From the NCBI RefSeq assembly GCF_014695575.1, contig NZ_JACJOO010000028.1, positions 1-42,960 of the forward strand: a DNA stretch of 42,960 nucleotides, written 5' to 3'. The stretch comes from Leptolyngbya sp. FACHB-8. GTDB lineage: Bacteria; Cyanobacteriota; Cyanobacteriia; Elainellales; Elainellaceae. Positions 23,563 through 34,146 of this stretch are shown here, piece by piece; the first letter of the stretch is position 1; each line of letters opens with the position of its first letter. The notes under the pieces were generated by a model. It had not been told where the DNA came from. It did no database searches and saw only the letters and a list, made by a program, of their open reading frames with translations. Both the position numbers and the translations under genes were made by a program.

Positions 23563-26500
23563 CTATGCAGGACTGGCCGCTTTCACCTTGGCAGGAGGAT
23601 GTTGAGTCAGAACTTTCTTGAGATATTGTCCGGTAAAAGACTCCTTAACCTTAGCAACCGTTTCTGGAGTTCCCTGGGCAATAATCTCGCCGCCGCGATC
23701 GCCTCCCTCTGGCCCCAGGTCCACAAGCCAGTCAGCACAGCGAATCACATCCAGGTTGTGCTCAATAACCAGAACAGTGTTGCCCATGTCGGTTAGCCGT
23801 TGCAACACATCCAACAGCTTATGAACGTCGTAGAAGGAAAGCCCAGTTGTGGGTTCGTCGATAAGATAGAGTGTTTTACCCGTTGCTCGACGGGAAAGTT
23901 CTGTCGCCAACTTCAAACGCTGAGCCTCACCACCCGAAAGGGTGGGTGCCGTTTGTCCTAAGCGAATATAGCCCAATCCCACATCTACCATCGTTTGCAG
24001 CTTTGTTGCCGCCTTGGGGATGTTGGTGAAAAACTCCAGGGCTTCCTCTGCCGTCATATTCAATACATCGGAGATGGATTTGCCCTTGTATTTCACTTGT
24101 AAAGTTTCGCGGTTGTAGCGGGCTCCTTTACACACTTCACATTGCACGTATACATCCGGCAGGAAGTTCATCTCAATGACGTTCACCCCCTGACCGCCAC
24201 ACGCTTCGCAACGTCCACCCTTGACATTGAAGGAGAACTGTCCGGCTTTGTACCCCCGAGCTTTCGCTTCAATGGTTTCTGAGAACAAGTCACGGATGAC
24301 ATCAAATACACCCGTGTAAGTGGCTGGGTTGGAACGGGGAGTGCGACCAATGGGTGATTGGTCAATCACAATGGCCTTATCCAGGGCATTTAGCCCCTTC
24401 AATTGCTTTAATTCCTTCGGCATTGGCACCTTGTGACCAAAATGGTGTTGCAGTGCCGGATACAACAGCTCATTGATCAGCGTCGATTTGCCTGAACCAG
24501 AAACCCCGGTAATACAGACAAACTTGCCTAGCGGAATTTCCAGGTCGATGTGCTTCAGGTTGTTACGGTAGGCATCCGTGAGCGTGATAACAGAGCCGTT
24601 CCCGGGGCGACGCTGGGCTGGAGTTTGGATGACGCGACGACCCGATAAATAGGCTCCCGTCAGCGAATCCTCGGCCTCTAGCAAGTCTCCCAGAGTCCCC
24701 TGAGAGACGATGTTGCCGCCATGTACTCCTGCCCCGGGGCCAATATCCACCAAATAATCGGCGGCCCGAATAGTGTCTTCGTCGTGTTCCACCACAATGA
24801 GGGTGTTGCCCAGATCGCGGAGACGTGTGAGGGTGGCAAGCAGGCGATCGTTATCGCGTTGGTGCAAGCCAATGCTCGGTTCGTCCAATACGTAGAGCAC
24901 CCCGGTCAGACCTGCCCCAATCTGGGTGGCCAGACGAATTCGTTGGGCTTCTCCACCGGACAGGGTCATCGCTGTTCGATCCAGCGTCAAATAATCTAAC
25001 CCGACATCCAGCAGAAATTGCAGCCGCGCCCGCACTTCCTTTAGAGCCAGGTCGCCAATCTGGGCCTGGCGGGGCGTTAGTTGCATTCCATTAACCCGTT
25101 CCAGGCTTTCTCGAATAGAGACACTGGTGAGGTCTTTGATACGGTACTGACCCAGCCGTACCGCCAGAGCTTCAGGCTTGAGGCGATCGCCCTCACAAGC
25201 CTCACAGGGCTGATCCACCAGATACTGCTCCAGCTTTTGCTTGAACATTTCGGAGCTACTTTCCCGGTACTGCCGCTCCAGCATGGGAAGTACCCCTTCG
25301 TACTTGCGGTTGTAGCCCTTAGCTTCGCGGTAGCGGGAATCCGTCTCGATGTAAATTTTTTCCTCAGAACCGTGCAGCAGCACATGGCGCTGGTCGGGGG
25401 TCAGCTCATTCCATGGGGCTTGAATCTCAAACCCAAAAGCTTTCCCAACGCTATAGAGCAGGGAGAAGTAGTAGGTATTGTCCTTCTCAGACCAGGGGGC
25501 GATCGCCGCATAGACGGGCAAGTTGGGGTCGGGAATCACCAATTCTGCTGAGAAGGTCCGGAGGCTTCCGAGCCCGTGGCACTCGGGGCAGGCTCCATAG
25601 GGTGAGTTGAAGGAGAACAAGCGGGGTGACAGTTCTTCCATCACGGCCCCATGCTCAGGGCAAGCAAAGTTTTCGGAAAAGACCAATTCTAGAGTATTTG
25701 TCTTGCCTTCCTCGTCCTTGCGACCATACTTCCCGGCTGGTTCAGCCGCTACTCCTGGTAGTACCGCCAACTGCAGGTCAGGATTTTGGGGAAATTGCAC
25801 CACATTATCGACTTCTGGTAGCGTTGCATCAATTAACGCAATGCCCTCAGAGCGCTTCAAACAGGTTGAAAGAGAGTCCACCAGTCGTTCCTGAATTCCC
25901 TCTTTTTTAACCAGACGGTCAATCACAATCTGAATGTGGTGGCTGTGATTTTTCTCCAGCTCAATGTTGTCGCTCAGCTCCCGAACATCTCCATCCACCC
26001 GTACTCGCACAAAGCCTTCTGCGGCCAGGCTGGAGAGCAGTTTCTTATGGGTGCCCTTTTTCCCTCGTACCACCGGTGCAAGGATCTGAAATTTAGTGCG
26101 ATCCGGCAGGGTCATGATTTTGTCCACCATCTCATCAATGGTTTGGGGAACGATGGAGCGATCGCAAAGGGGGCAATGGGGTTGTCCAGCCCGACCAAAC
26201 ATGAGTCGCAAATAGTCATAGATCTCTGTCACCGTGCCCACGGTAGAGCGAGGGTTATGGGACGTTGATTTCTGATCAATAGAAATAGCCGGGCTGAGCC
26301 CTTCAATCGCATCCACATCGGGCTTATCGACCTGTCCTAAAAACTGGCGGGCGTAGGCACTGAGGGATTCTACATAGCGACGTTGTCCCTCCGCGAAGAT
26401 GGTGTCAAAGGCCAGAGAGGATTTTCCTGAGCCGGAAACTCCCGTAAACACGATGAGGCGATCGCGTGGAATCTCCAGGTCAATATTCTTCAGGTTGTGT

Positions 26501-26652
26501 TGCCGTGCACCCCGGATATGAATTGTGTTCTGAGCAATGGACTCTAAGCGGCCCGACTCCGCCAGGGTCTTATCTAGAGCTGCCGCATGATGACCATTGG
26601 TGGCAGTAGATTTCCGAGACTTTGCAGACTTTGCAGACTGGGCCATGGCCAT
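23563..26652 (-). CDS. uvrA: Excinuclease ABC subunit A (UvrA)
   Basis: The protein of about 1029 residues is UvrA, the damage-sensing ATPase of nucleotide-excision repair. Seen are two ABC-ATPase halves with Walker [13 protein letters not shown] and [10 protein letters not shown], two LSGGEAQR signatures, and Cys-rich zinc modules ([31 protein letters not shown] and CEVCKG). [13 protein letters not shown] and a DEPTTGL block complete the nucleotide sites. I start at the ATG at 26652; an in-frame GTG at 26685 would add 11 residues without a recognised motif. No partner uvr genes are adjacent. Overlapping frames on the other strand are shadows. Confidence 0.97.
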   Translation of the reverse strand: MAMAQSAKSAKSRKSTATNGHHAAALDKTLAESGRLESIAQNTIHIRGARQHNLKNIDLEIPRDRLIVFTGVSGSGKSSLAFDTIFAEGQRRYVESLSAYARQFLGQVDKPDVDAIEGLSPAISIDQKSTSHNPRSTVGTVTEIYDYLRLMFGRAGQPHCPLCDRSIVPQTIDEMVDKIMTLPDRTKFQILAPVVRGKKGTHKKLLSSLAAEGFVRVRVDGDVRELSDNIELEKNHSHHIQIVIDRLVKKEGIQERLVDSLSTCLKRSEGIALIDATLPEVDNVVQFPQNPDLQLAVLPGVAAEPAGKYGRKDEEGKTNTLELVFSENFACPEHGAVMEELSPRLFSFNSPYGACPECHGLGSLRTFSAELVIPDPNLPVYAAIAPWSEKDNTYYFSLLYSVGKAFGFEIQAPWNELTPDQRHVLLHGSEEKIYIETDSRYREAKGYNRKYEGVLPMLERQYRESSSEMFKQKLEQYLVDQPCEACEGDRLKPEALAVRLGQYRIKDLTSVSIRESLERVNGMQLTPRQAQIGDLALKEVRARLQFLLDVGLDYLTLDRTAMTLSGGEAQRIRLATQIGAGLTGVLYVLDEPSIGLHQRDNDRLLATLTRLRDLGNTLIVVEHDEDTIRAADYLVDIGPGAGVHGGNIVSQGTLGDLLEAEDSLTGAYLSGRRVIQTPAQRRPGNGSVITLTDAYRNNLKHIDLEIPLGKFVCITGVSGSGKSTLINELLYPALQHHFGHKVPMPKELKQLKGLNALDKAIVIDQSPIGRTPRSNPATYTGVFDVIRDLFSETIEAKARGYKAGQFSFNVKGGRCEACGGQGVNVIEMNFLPDVYVQCEVCKGARYNRETLQVKYKGKSISDVLNMTAEEALEFFTNIPKAATKLQTMVDVGLGYIRLGQTAPTLSGGEAQRLKLATELSRRATGKTLYLIDEPTTGLSFYDVHKLLDVLQRLTDMGNTVLVIEHNLDVIRCADWLVDLGPEGGDRGGEIIAQGTPETVAKVKESFTGQYLKKVLTQHPPAKVKAASPA

Positions 26653-26932
26653 TTCGGGGGGAATTTTATTGTAGAGATGAACCACTGCGGGGATGAACCA
26701 CCGAACAGCAACAGATTTTAATGATTCTATCGTTTTGGGTTAGGTCTAGGGGGCCTACCCAGGCTTTTGCTGAAGGCTGAACGTTCCAGAGAACTCCCAA
26801 TTCAGCCCCCCAATAATACACCTGTTTGCTATGAGATGGCTGTATCAAAAACATACAAGACGGGTCTAGTGGCAGGCGCGACCCGTGAATAGATTTTGTT
26901 GAGTCTTACCCATCTGCCATGAAGCACTGAAA

Positions 26933-26975
26933 AAACGTTGCTTCTTCGTGTGCACCACACGAAGAAGCAACGTTT
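26933..26975 (-). terminator. Terminator hairpin for crtR
   Basis: AAACGTTGCTTCTTCGTGTG (26933-26952) pairs with its exact complement (26956-26975) around CAC. Read on the minus strand, the stem is followed by a run of T residues. It lies 10 bases past the crtR stop and is well placed as its intrinsic terminator. Confidence 0.75.
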
Positions 26976-26985
26976 CCAAGATCTA

Positions 26986-27942
26986 TTAAGACTTTGTACC
27001 TGTTAGTGCGGGTTCTTTAACCTCTGAGTTGGCGGTTTCCTCTCCACCAGCTGCCTTGGTTTTCGCTTCCCCATGGTGGAAGCGGATACCCAAAATCAGG
27101 TCATAGACGAAGCCCAGAAAATCTTTTCCTTTGAAGATCCCCAGAGTCTGATGACAGCCCTTCTGGTCTAACAACGGTTGGGTAGCGTAGTAGGCGGCCT
27201 GATAGTTATACCAGGGAATTGCGGGCCACAGATGATGAATCAAATGGTAGTTCTGACCCATGATCAGCAGGTTGAGGATGGGACTGGGATAAACCCGAGC
27301 ATTCTTCCAGCGATCGCGCTCCTGAAAAGGACGATGGGGCAGGTAGTCGAAGAACAACCCCAGCGCTAACCCAACGACCAGAGCCGGGGAGAACCAGAAG
27401 TTCATGATGTACCCGATAAAGCCGTAGTGCACTCCCAGGTAAATCACAGTCGCCACGGCCAATCGTGCCAGAAACCACTCCAGCAACTCATATTTGCGCC
27501 ATAAACGCCGCTTGAAGAAGAAAATTTCGTGATAGAAGAACCGGGCGGCAATGAGCCAGAGAGGCCCACCCGTCGAAACAAAATGATCGGGATCATTGTC
27601 AGGGTCGTTCACATTGGCGTGATGCTGCATGTGAACTCGGGTAAAAACCGGAAAGGAAAAGCCGAGCATCAGGGCGCTACCGTGACCAAGGACGGCGTTG
27701 ATGATGCGATTGCGATGGGCCACATTATGAGAGGCATCGTGAATTACGGTGCCAACCATATGTAAGGCCACAACATTCAGCCCAAAGCAGCACCAGTCCA
27801 CCCAGTGCCAGCGCCAGTATCCCAACGTTGAAAGAATAGCCAGCGCCACCGCACCCACAAACATGAGAAGCGTAGGATTTAAGTCTCCAGGCGGACCCAC
27901 CAACTCCTTTGGCACTGTCAGGGGCTTCGTGGCCTCCGACAT
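26986..27942 (-). CDS. crtR: Beta-carotene hydroxylase (CrtR)
   Basis: The 318-residue protein (ATG at 27942, AAGGAG about 10 bases upstream; an ATG at 27951 lies too close to that site) is the cyanobacterial di-iron beta-carotene hydroxylase. It inserts 3-hydroxyl groups to make zeaxanthin in the membrane. The histidine clusters of the fatty-acid-hydroxylase-type family are all present: HDASHN (about 68-73), HMQHH (about 104-108) and HLIHH (about 235). Four hydrophobic segments surround them. The C-terminus is a charged, variable tail. No other carotenoid genes are nearby. A hairpin terminates it. Confidence 0.93.
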   Translation of the reverse strand: MSEATKPLTVPKELVGPPGDLNPTLLMFVGAVALAILSTLGYWRWHWVDWCCFGLNVVALHMVGTVIHDASHNVAHRNRIINAVLGHGSALMLGFSFPVFTRVHMQHHANVNDPDNDPDHFVSTGGPLWLIAARFFYHEIFFFKRRLWRKYELLEWFLARLAVATVIYLGVHYGFIGYIMNFWFSPALVVGLALGLFFDYLPHRPFQERDRWKNARVYPSPILNLLIMGQNYHLIHHLWPAIPWYNYQAAYYATQPLLDQKGCHQTLGIFKGKDFLGFVYDLILGIRFHHGEAKTKAAGGEETANSEVKEPALTGTKS

Positions 27943-28985
27943 CGTATCCATACTCCTTTTTGCGTATTCCTTGCGTAGTATAAAGGAAGTCGGATACAGA
28001 ATGAAGTTTTGTGAAATTAACTCATTTAATCTGCACAGAGAAGGTCATAGCTCTGACCTATCCAATGTGTCATCCGGCTCCTTAAATCCAAGTATTCCCA
28101 CTTTCTAATCCTCTAACCCCCTAGATTTGTGTGCATAACCCGTACACAAATCTAAGGCGCTAGAGGATTTATCAGTCTTCTAAAAAAAGAAAACGCCCCG
28201 GCCCGAGAGCCAGGGGTTTAATCAGGGTGCATCTACCACTCCATACTTCTAGTGCCTAAGAAGACTGTCCGGAGAATTTACAGCTCTTTCGAGAAGAAAC
28301 TTGAGTCGTACTTCACTCGAATTGAAAAGGGTTATAGGTGCGATCGCTAAAGAACCCGAAAAGGACATAGGCGGCTACCTATGCATCCTGGAGCCAAAAT
28401 AGATTGAATCCATAAAATAGTTTTGAATTTATTTATCAATATAAAGAGTTTGTATTCTTTGACTCCGTAATTTTGCGGTTTTTTCAATTGCTGAAGATAG
28501 CCATTTCTAAAATTTAGTTTGTTTTTTAATGAATTGTAGGTAAAAGCTCGTAGAGCCTCTTCTATATCCTTCTCCAGTGCAATGAGGTACGAGAGAGGGA
28601 TGTGAACGAAATCCTGTACTTCTCTCCTGTAATGTACTGGAGTGGAAGATCCTGTATTCGAGTTTGGGGTTTAATCCAAATCTGAAAGGAGTGGCAAGAA
28701 ACTATCAGGAAGCCAGAAGTTATAGGAGTTTAATCTGGGAATCGGTAGAGACTCCGTAATATTTTCATCACTACTTAATAAAGCAGTGAATTACGTCAAA
28801 GAATTTCTCAATCCATGTTTTCTCGGAGAATCTGCGGGGTACTCTTGGCAAAGTGTGTAAGTTTACTGATGGGCTAGTCATCTCAAATTTAGATGGATTG
28901 ATCATCTAGATTTGCCGATTTAGCCATCAGAAAAAGGAACTTCACCTCCTCATGATTTATCCTCAATTTTGCTCGTGGAGTCCTC
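27943..28985. other. Long divergent spacer (about 1 kb) before the modular surface protein
   Basis: This divergent spacer contains the small palindrome at 28107-28169 and otherwise AT-rich sequence. The crtR promoter must lie near 27950-28050, and the leader of the large gene at about 28850-28985. No coding frame of persuasive quality was found. The repeated TAGATGG/CATCTAGA-like motif at about 28870-28930 (CTCAAATTTAGATGG, then TCATCTAGATTTG) is an imperfect inverted repeat. Confidence 0.4.
28107..28169. mobile_element. Small palindromic element (AATCCTCTA ends)
   Basis: The outer ends AATCCTCTA (28107-28115) and TAGAGGATT (28161-28169) are perfect inverted repeats. An inner stem CCTAGATTTGTGT pairs with ACACAAATCTAAGG. 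It has the same architecture as the other families but is only 63 bp. It is a single copy in the window, so mobility is inferred from shape only. Confidence 0.5.
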
Positions 28986-31900
28986 ATGCAGAGTGCTAAT
29001 TTCGGCTCGTTTTCGAATGACCCGTCGCCTGGTGTTGCCCTTCCAAGTTCGCCTCTTGATACGTATCCCGACCTTGGGAAGCCACTTAATCTCTCTGCAA
29101 CTCTTAGCCTTGCCAGCGGGGCTGCTTATCAAAATTTAACGCCCATTGAACGGCAAGCATCGTCACTTCGAGAAAGGATGTTGCCCTTCCGTGGCCCTGA
29201 CTATCTCTTGGGAGCAGGAAACTATGCTCTGTATGGCAAATCCACGAATCAAACGAAGGCCGTACGCACAATTCTAGGTACGGCTGGTCGTGACACGATT
29301 AATACCGTCAATCGAGCTGTGGCGGTTGGAGATAGACTGCAAATCTTAGCCAGAGGGGCCGCTGATACCGTCAAAGTTGGCATCCGGACTTCAGCTTATG
29401 GCGAAGCTGGTAATGATGTGTTAGATGCCAGATTGGGGCGAGGAAGCAACTACCTATATGGCAATGCTGGAGCCGATACGCTCTACGCTCGTACGAATGA
29501 TTTTCTGTTTGGAGGCGATGGCAACGATACCTTATGGGCTGGCTCTGGCCGCAACCGCCTGACGGGTGGAACTGGTGCCGATCGCTTTTGGCTTGGAAAT
29601 GGCAGCTTTCCCTCGGCGGTGAATACCATTCTGGACTTTAACCCGGCTGCCGATCTGCTGATGATTCGGAACCTGCCGGGGGTTCGCTCCTTTGCCGATA
29701 TTTCGTTGGTCCAGCAGGGAACGGGGACTCGCATTCTGGCAGCGGGGCGGGCGATCGCCGTCCTCAATAACGTTCTACCCAGCCGATTACGTGCCGCCAA
29801 CTTCCGCATCTCCACCAACGACCCCTTAGTTCCCGCCCCAACAATCACAGCGGGTTTGGTGTCTGATACCGGCGCGTCTGCCAGCGATTTCATTACCCAA
29901 ACTGCTACCATTACAGGTCAGGTTGGTGGCCAGCGCCTCTCTCGCTTCGAGATCAAAGCTGACAACGGCAGTTTTGTTGACTTTACGAATCAGTTAAATA
30001 ATGGTCAGTTCACCCTGACCCCAGCCGTATTGGATACCCTCAGTGGTGGCACCCTGAACAACGGGCCGCATACCCTTCAGTTCCGGGCAACCAACGACCA
30101 GAATACTGCAACGGTGCGAAACTTTACCTTTACGCTGGATACCGTTGCTCCCAGCAACCCTACGCTGAATGCTCCTGGTGTAACTGCCAGCACAACTGAG
30201 CCTTACACCTTTACAGTGACCTATACCGATAACCAGGCCATTCAGGTTGGGAGTTTGGGCGATGGTGATGTGCGCGTAACGGGGCCTGGGAGCTTCAGCC
30301 AATCGGCAACTCTTGTAAGTGTCGATACCAATAGTGATGGTGCCACTCGCACAGCCACGTACCAGATTATTCCCCCTGGCAATGGCTGGGATCTGGCTGA
30401 GAATGGTTCCTACACCGTTGAGGTCCTGGGGAATCAGGTCAGTGACGTTGCAGGTAACAGCCTGACTGCTAGTACGCTAGGTACCTTCAATGTCAACATT
30501 CCCCTGAACTTGAATGTGGGATTAACCAGTGACACAGGGGCGTCTAATACAGATAAGGTCACGACCACTGCAGGGATTACTGGAAGTATTCAGGGTAGTG
30601 GTTTCAGCGCCCTGGAGATCAGCGTTAATGGTGGTAGTTTTCAGCCTGTTACCAATTCCGTCACTAACGGTAACTTTGCTTTTACAGCAGCTCAGCTGGC
30701 AACCTTTAATGGCGGTCCCTTAACGAGTGGTGCCAATACTATTGTGTTGCGAGCAACCACGACGCAAAGTACGGTTACCGAGCAGACCTTAAACTTTGTT
30801 CTGGATACGAGTGCGCCCACGGCTGCAGTCACGGCTGCTAATGTTACTGCGGCCAGCAATACCTACTCCTTTACGGTCAACTTTGCGGATGACAATGCCA
30901 TAGATGTCAGCACTCTCAGCAACGGAGATGTGCGTGTCACGGGACCAGGCGGCTTTAACCAGTTGGCCAACCTGGTTGATGTAGACCTTAACAGTGATGG
31001 CACACCCCGTACAGCAACGTTCCAAATTACTCCGCCTGGAGGCGATTGGAATTTGGCTGATAACGGAACCTACACGGTGGCCCTGGTGGCGAGTGGCGTC
31101 TCGGATGTAGCGGGTAATCAGAACGCTGCGGCTACCCTGGGGAACTTCACGGTCAATCTTCCGTCTGCTCCCACCGTGACCGTTGGGTTAACGAACGATA
31201 CGGGCGTTTCTAACACGGATGGCTTGACGAACTCTGTTGGGGTTACCGGGCAAGTTACCGGTTCGGGGATAAGTCAGCTCCAGGTACGGCTAGATAACGG
31301 CAACTTTGTTGATGTAACCAGTGCGCTGAACGTAAACACCGGCGCCTTTACCCTGACATCTGCACAGGTTATTGCAGCTGCAAGTGGCACGCTGGCAAAC
31401 GGAGCCCATACTCTGACCATTCGGGCAACGAATGGCCAGGGTTCCACTGATAGCACCCTAAACTTTACGTTTGATACCCAGCTTCCTCGAGTGCAATCCG
31501 TTAATGCGGCCAACGCACTAGCAGCGGGAGGTGCAAACTATACCTTTACCATCACCTTTAACGATACCCAGGCTGTTGATGTCGCAACCCTGGATAATGG
31601 AGATGTGCAGGTCACGGGGCCGAATGGGTTTAGCCAGGTAGCCAGCTTTGTGAGTTCCGTCAGTGGGCTTAACGGCGCACGCATCGCAACTTATCGAATT
31701 ACAGTGCCAGGGGGAAGTTGGGACCTTGCGGAGAATGGTCTTTATACCCTTTCCATAGCGGTAAACCAGGTACGAGATACGGCGGGGAATGCGATCGCCG
31801 CCAGCACCGCTGGCTACTTCAGCGTCCTGGTTCCCTCCCGCATCAACTTCCAGCCGGTAGCTTCCGCCGCACCTGCGGGCTATGCGGTTGATTCAGGTCT

Positions 31901-33983
31901 GGGCTTTGATGCAACCCGTGGCTATGGTTGGGTGACTCAGGGTACCAGCAATGCGCTGGATATTTCAGCTCGGGTGTTTGATCGTGCCCAGGCTAACATC
32001 GAGGCACGGCTGGATACAGTGGCTCTGATGCAAAGCAATGGCACCGCAGCCGCGACCGCAGCTGCGTGGGAATATACACTTCCGAATGGACGCTATAGTG
32101 TCACCGTCAGTGTGGGTGATTTTGCAGGAGGCAGCAACCAGATCGTCCGTGCAGAAGGTACTACTGTGGTGCCCTCATTTAATACCACGACCACTGGCGG
32201 AATTCCGAGCTACTTCAAACTTGCCACAGCAACGGTTGATGTCGTTGATGGTCGTCTAACCTTGGATGCGATCGGTGGAACTGACACGCGGATCAACTTT
32301 GTGGAAATTGTTCCCATCAATCCCGGTGATCATCCCAGCGTTCTGTCGTCGCCTCTGGCTAATGCCACCAACGTGAACCGTCGGGCTGCCATCAACATCA
32401 GTGACCTGAGCCTGTTTGGAGTTGGAGAAGGCGTTGATGGAACAACCCTGACCTCTGCGACCATCCAGATTTATCGCACACGGGATGGTGCGGTTGTGGC
32501 CAGCAACTTCAACACCAGTGGTGGCAACGATACCATTATCATCCAGCCCCAGAGCATTCTCGATCCCAACACTCAATACACCGTTCGGATTTCGGATGGC
32601 GTTAAGGATTTGGGAGGCCGTACGTTCCTCCCTTACAGCCTGACCTTCACGACCGGAAATGAGGCGACAGCTCCGACGGATGGTGTTAACTTCACCCAAT
32701 CGATCGTCTTTGGTCAAAATACCAGTAACGATGCGCCGATTTCGACGCTGCTCATGAGCCCAGACAATCGGTTCCTGTATGGATCTGCTCTGGATGGCAG
32801 TATCTATCGCTGGACGGTACAGGCAGATGGCACGTTGACAGGGCAGCAAACCTTTACAATGCCACGCGGTTCTCTTGCTAATGCACCGGAACTGATCGGG
32901 ATTGCTTTTGACCCCAACAACTCCAATGTGCTCTGGGTCGTGCAAAATACCGCTACGAGTACCCCAGATGCCGTAGATTTCTCCGGTAAGATTGTCAGAC
33001 TGACTCTAACGGGAGGCGATGCAGCGTTTACGGCGACGGCTCAAGATTACATTGTCGGTTTGCCCCGCTCGGGACGCGATCACTTCGGTAATAGCTTGCG
33101 CTTTGGCCCAGATGGAAAGCTTTACCTAACTCAAGGTAGCAATACCTCGGCTGGGGTGGCTGATAGTGCCTGGGGAATGCGTCCTGAACGTCTGCTAACA
33201 GCTGCCATGTTGCAGATTGATCCCACCCGCACCCCTCCCACTGGTGGATTCAATGTCCAAACGGAAGGGTTAGGGGCGAACAATTATGATCCCTATGCTA
33301 CTAATGCTGTTCTCAAGATCTATGCATCGGGTCTGCGGAACTCCTATGACTTTGTGTTCCATAGCAATGGCACACTCTATGCTCCGGTCAACGGTTCTGG
33401 TGGTGGCGGAATCACTCCAGATGATCCCAACACCGCTGCAAATGAAGGGTTGACGAACGTTAGCAGCCGTCCCGACTACGTCTACCGTATTCTCGAAGGG
33501 GAGTACTATGGTCATCCGAACCCCAGCCGTGGTGAGTACATCATGGCGGGCGGAAACCCAACAGTGGGTCTTGATCCAGAGGAAGTGGCGGGGACTGCTG
33601 GTGTGAGTGGATATGCGGTTGGTACTCTGCCTGATCCAGATTATCAAACGGCCTTGTTTACCTTTGGTACAAGCCGTGCGCCTACAGGTGTACTTGAGTA
33701 TCAGTCCAACACCTTTAATGGACGGCTCAGGAACCGGCTGATTGTAACGGAGTACAGCTCTGGGGATGACATTGTTGTGTTGGAGATTGATCCAGCAACA
33801 GGCAATATCACAGGCTCTAGTATCCTGGGCGGTGGTTCCGTCAATCCGGATTGGGGCATGGCTAACCCGGTGGACATCATTGAGAACACCAGCAATGGCA
33901 ACCTTTATGTTGCAGAGCTGTATCCTCAAGGATTTGGTGCTACTGCGGTAACTGGGCGGATTCGCTTAATTAGACCAGCCTAA
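28986..33983 (+). CDS. Large modular RTX/Ig-like/malectin-like/beta-propeller surface protein
   Basis: A 1665-residue protein with a GGAG ribosome site 5 bases before the ATG. Residues 98-200 contain RTX-type GGxGxD repeats (GEAGNDVLD, GNAGADTLY, GGDGNDTLW, GGTGADRFW). Three tandem modules of about 222 residues follow (about 290, 511 and 732 to 949), each made of a GL-x-DTG-x-S-x-D Ig-like strand region and a VTGP-x-GF / ENG-YT / VSDVAGN segment. Residues 949-1110 are malectin-like (FQP...GY-VDSG...), 1112-1226 Big_5-like, and 1235-1665 a propeller of the NHL or sorbosone-dehydrogenase kind. No signal peptide is present; RTX repeats suggest type I secretion. A likely cell-surface or matrix role is inference. 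Confidence 0.85.
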   Translation: MQSANFGSFSNDPSPGVALPSSPLDTYPDLGKPLNLSATLSLASGAAYQNLTPIERQASSLRERMLPFRGPDYLLGAGNYALYGKSTNQTKAVRTILGTAGRDTINTVNRAVAVGDRLQILARGAADTVKVGIRTSAYGEAGNDVLDARLGRGSNYLYGNAGADTLYARTNDFLFGGDGNDTLWAGSGRNRLTGGTGADRFWLGNGSFPSAVNTILDFNPAADLLMIRNLPGVRSFADISLVQQGTGTRILAAGRAIAVLNNVLPSRLRAANFRISTNDPLVPAPTITAGLVSDTGASASDFITQTATITGQVGGQRLSRFEIKADNGSFVDFTNQLNNGQFTLTPAVLDTLSGGTLNNGPHTLQFRATNDQNTATVRNFTFTLDTVAPSNPTLNAPGVTASTTEPYTFTVTYTDNQAIQVGSLGDGDVRVTGPGSFSQSATLVSVDTNSDGATRTATYQIIPPGNGWDLAENGSYTVEVLGNQVSDVAGNSLTASTLGTFNVNIPLNLNVGLTSDTGASNTDKVTTTAGITGSIQGSGFSALEISVNGGSFQPVTNSVTNGNFAFTAAQLATFNGGPLTSGANTIVLRATTTQSTVTEQTLNFVLDTSAPTAAVTAANVTAASNTYSFTVNFADDNAIDVSTLSNGDVRVTGPGGFNQLANLVDVDLNSDGTPRTATFQITPPGGDWNLADNGTYTVALVASGVSDVAGNQNAAATLGNFTVNLPSAPTVTVGLTNDTGVSNTDGLTNSVGVTGQVTGSGISQLQVRLDNGNFVDVTSALNVNTGAFTLTSAQVIAAASGTLANGAHTLTIRATNGQGSTDSTLNFTFDTQLPRVQSVNAANALAAGGANYTFTITFNDTQAVDVATLDNGDVQVTGPNGFSQVASFVSSVSGLNGARIATYRITVPGGSWDLAENGLYTLSIAVNQVRDTAGNAIAASTAGYFSVLVPSRINFQPVASAAPAGYAVDSGLGFDATRGYGWVTQGTSNALDISARVFDRAQANIEARLDTVALMQSNGTAAATAAAWEYTLPNGRYSVTVSVGDFAGGSNQIVRAEGTTVVPSFNTTTTGGIPSYFKLATATVDVVDGRLTLDAIGGTDTRINFVEIVPINPGDHPSVLSSPLANATNVNRRAAINISDLSLFGVGEGVDGTTLTSATIQIYRTRDGAVVASNFNTSGGNDTIIIQPQSILDPNTQYTVRISDGVKDLGGRTFLPYSLTFTTGNEATAPTDGVNFTQSIVFGQNTSNDAPISTLLMSPDNRFLYGSALDGSIYRWTVQADGTLTGQQTFTMPRGSLANAPELIGIAFDPNNSNVLWVVQNTATSTPDAVDFSGKIVRLTLTGGDAAFTATAQDYIVGLPRSGRDHFGNSLRFGPDGKLYLTQGSNTSAGVADSAWGMRPERLLTAAMLQIDPTRTPPTGGFNVQTEGLGANNYDPYATNAVLKIYASGLRNSYDFVFHSNGTLYAPVNGSGGGGITPDDPNTAANEGLTNVSSRPDYVYRILEGEYYGHPNPSRGEYIMAGGNPTVGLDPEEVAGTAGVSGYAVGTLPDPDYQTALFTFGTSRAPTGVLEYQSNTFNGRLRNRLIVTEYSSGDDIVVLEIDPATGNITGSSILGGGSVNPDWGMANPVDIIENTSNGNLYVAELYPQGFGATAVTGRIRLIRPA

Positions 33984-34001
33984 TTGTTCTATAGCTCCTC
34001 C

Positions 34002-34038
34002 AGGAGGGGGCACCTCGCTTAACGGGGTGCCCCCTCCT
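34002..34038 (+). terminator. Terminator of the large surface-protein gene
   Basis: AGGAGGGGGCACC (34002-34014) pairs with GGTGCCCCCTCCT (34026-34038) and is followed by CTTTAGG. It lies 19 bases past the stop codon and is a convincing GC-rich 3' hairpin, though its T-tract is short. Confidence 0.75.
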
Positions 34039-34055
34039 CTTTAGGACGGGTGTCA

Positions 34056-34122
34056 TTTGCTGGATGTGGTGTATCACATCACATCCAGCAAACTATTTTG
34101 GTGTACGCGAAGCGCACACCAA
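34056..34122. repeat. Two adjacent hairpins between convergent genes
   Basis: TTTGCTGGATGTG (34056-34068) pairs with CACATCCAGCAAA (34080-34092). Immediately after, TTGGTGTACGCGAAGCGCACACCAA (about 34098-34122) forms a stem with a C-GAA-G tip. Together with the 34002 terminator these give three stacked hairpins between the large gene and the convergent caspase-like gene. Confidence 0.65.
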
Positions 34123-34146
34123 CCGGAATTTTATTTGACAGCAACC

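Noticed and set aside
32256-33929. Several antisense frames across the large surface protein
   Set aside because: They arise from the biased codon use of a long conserved gene and show no domain or start signal.
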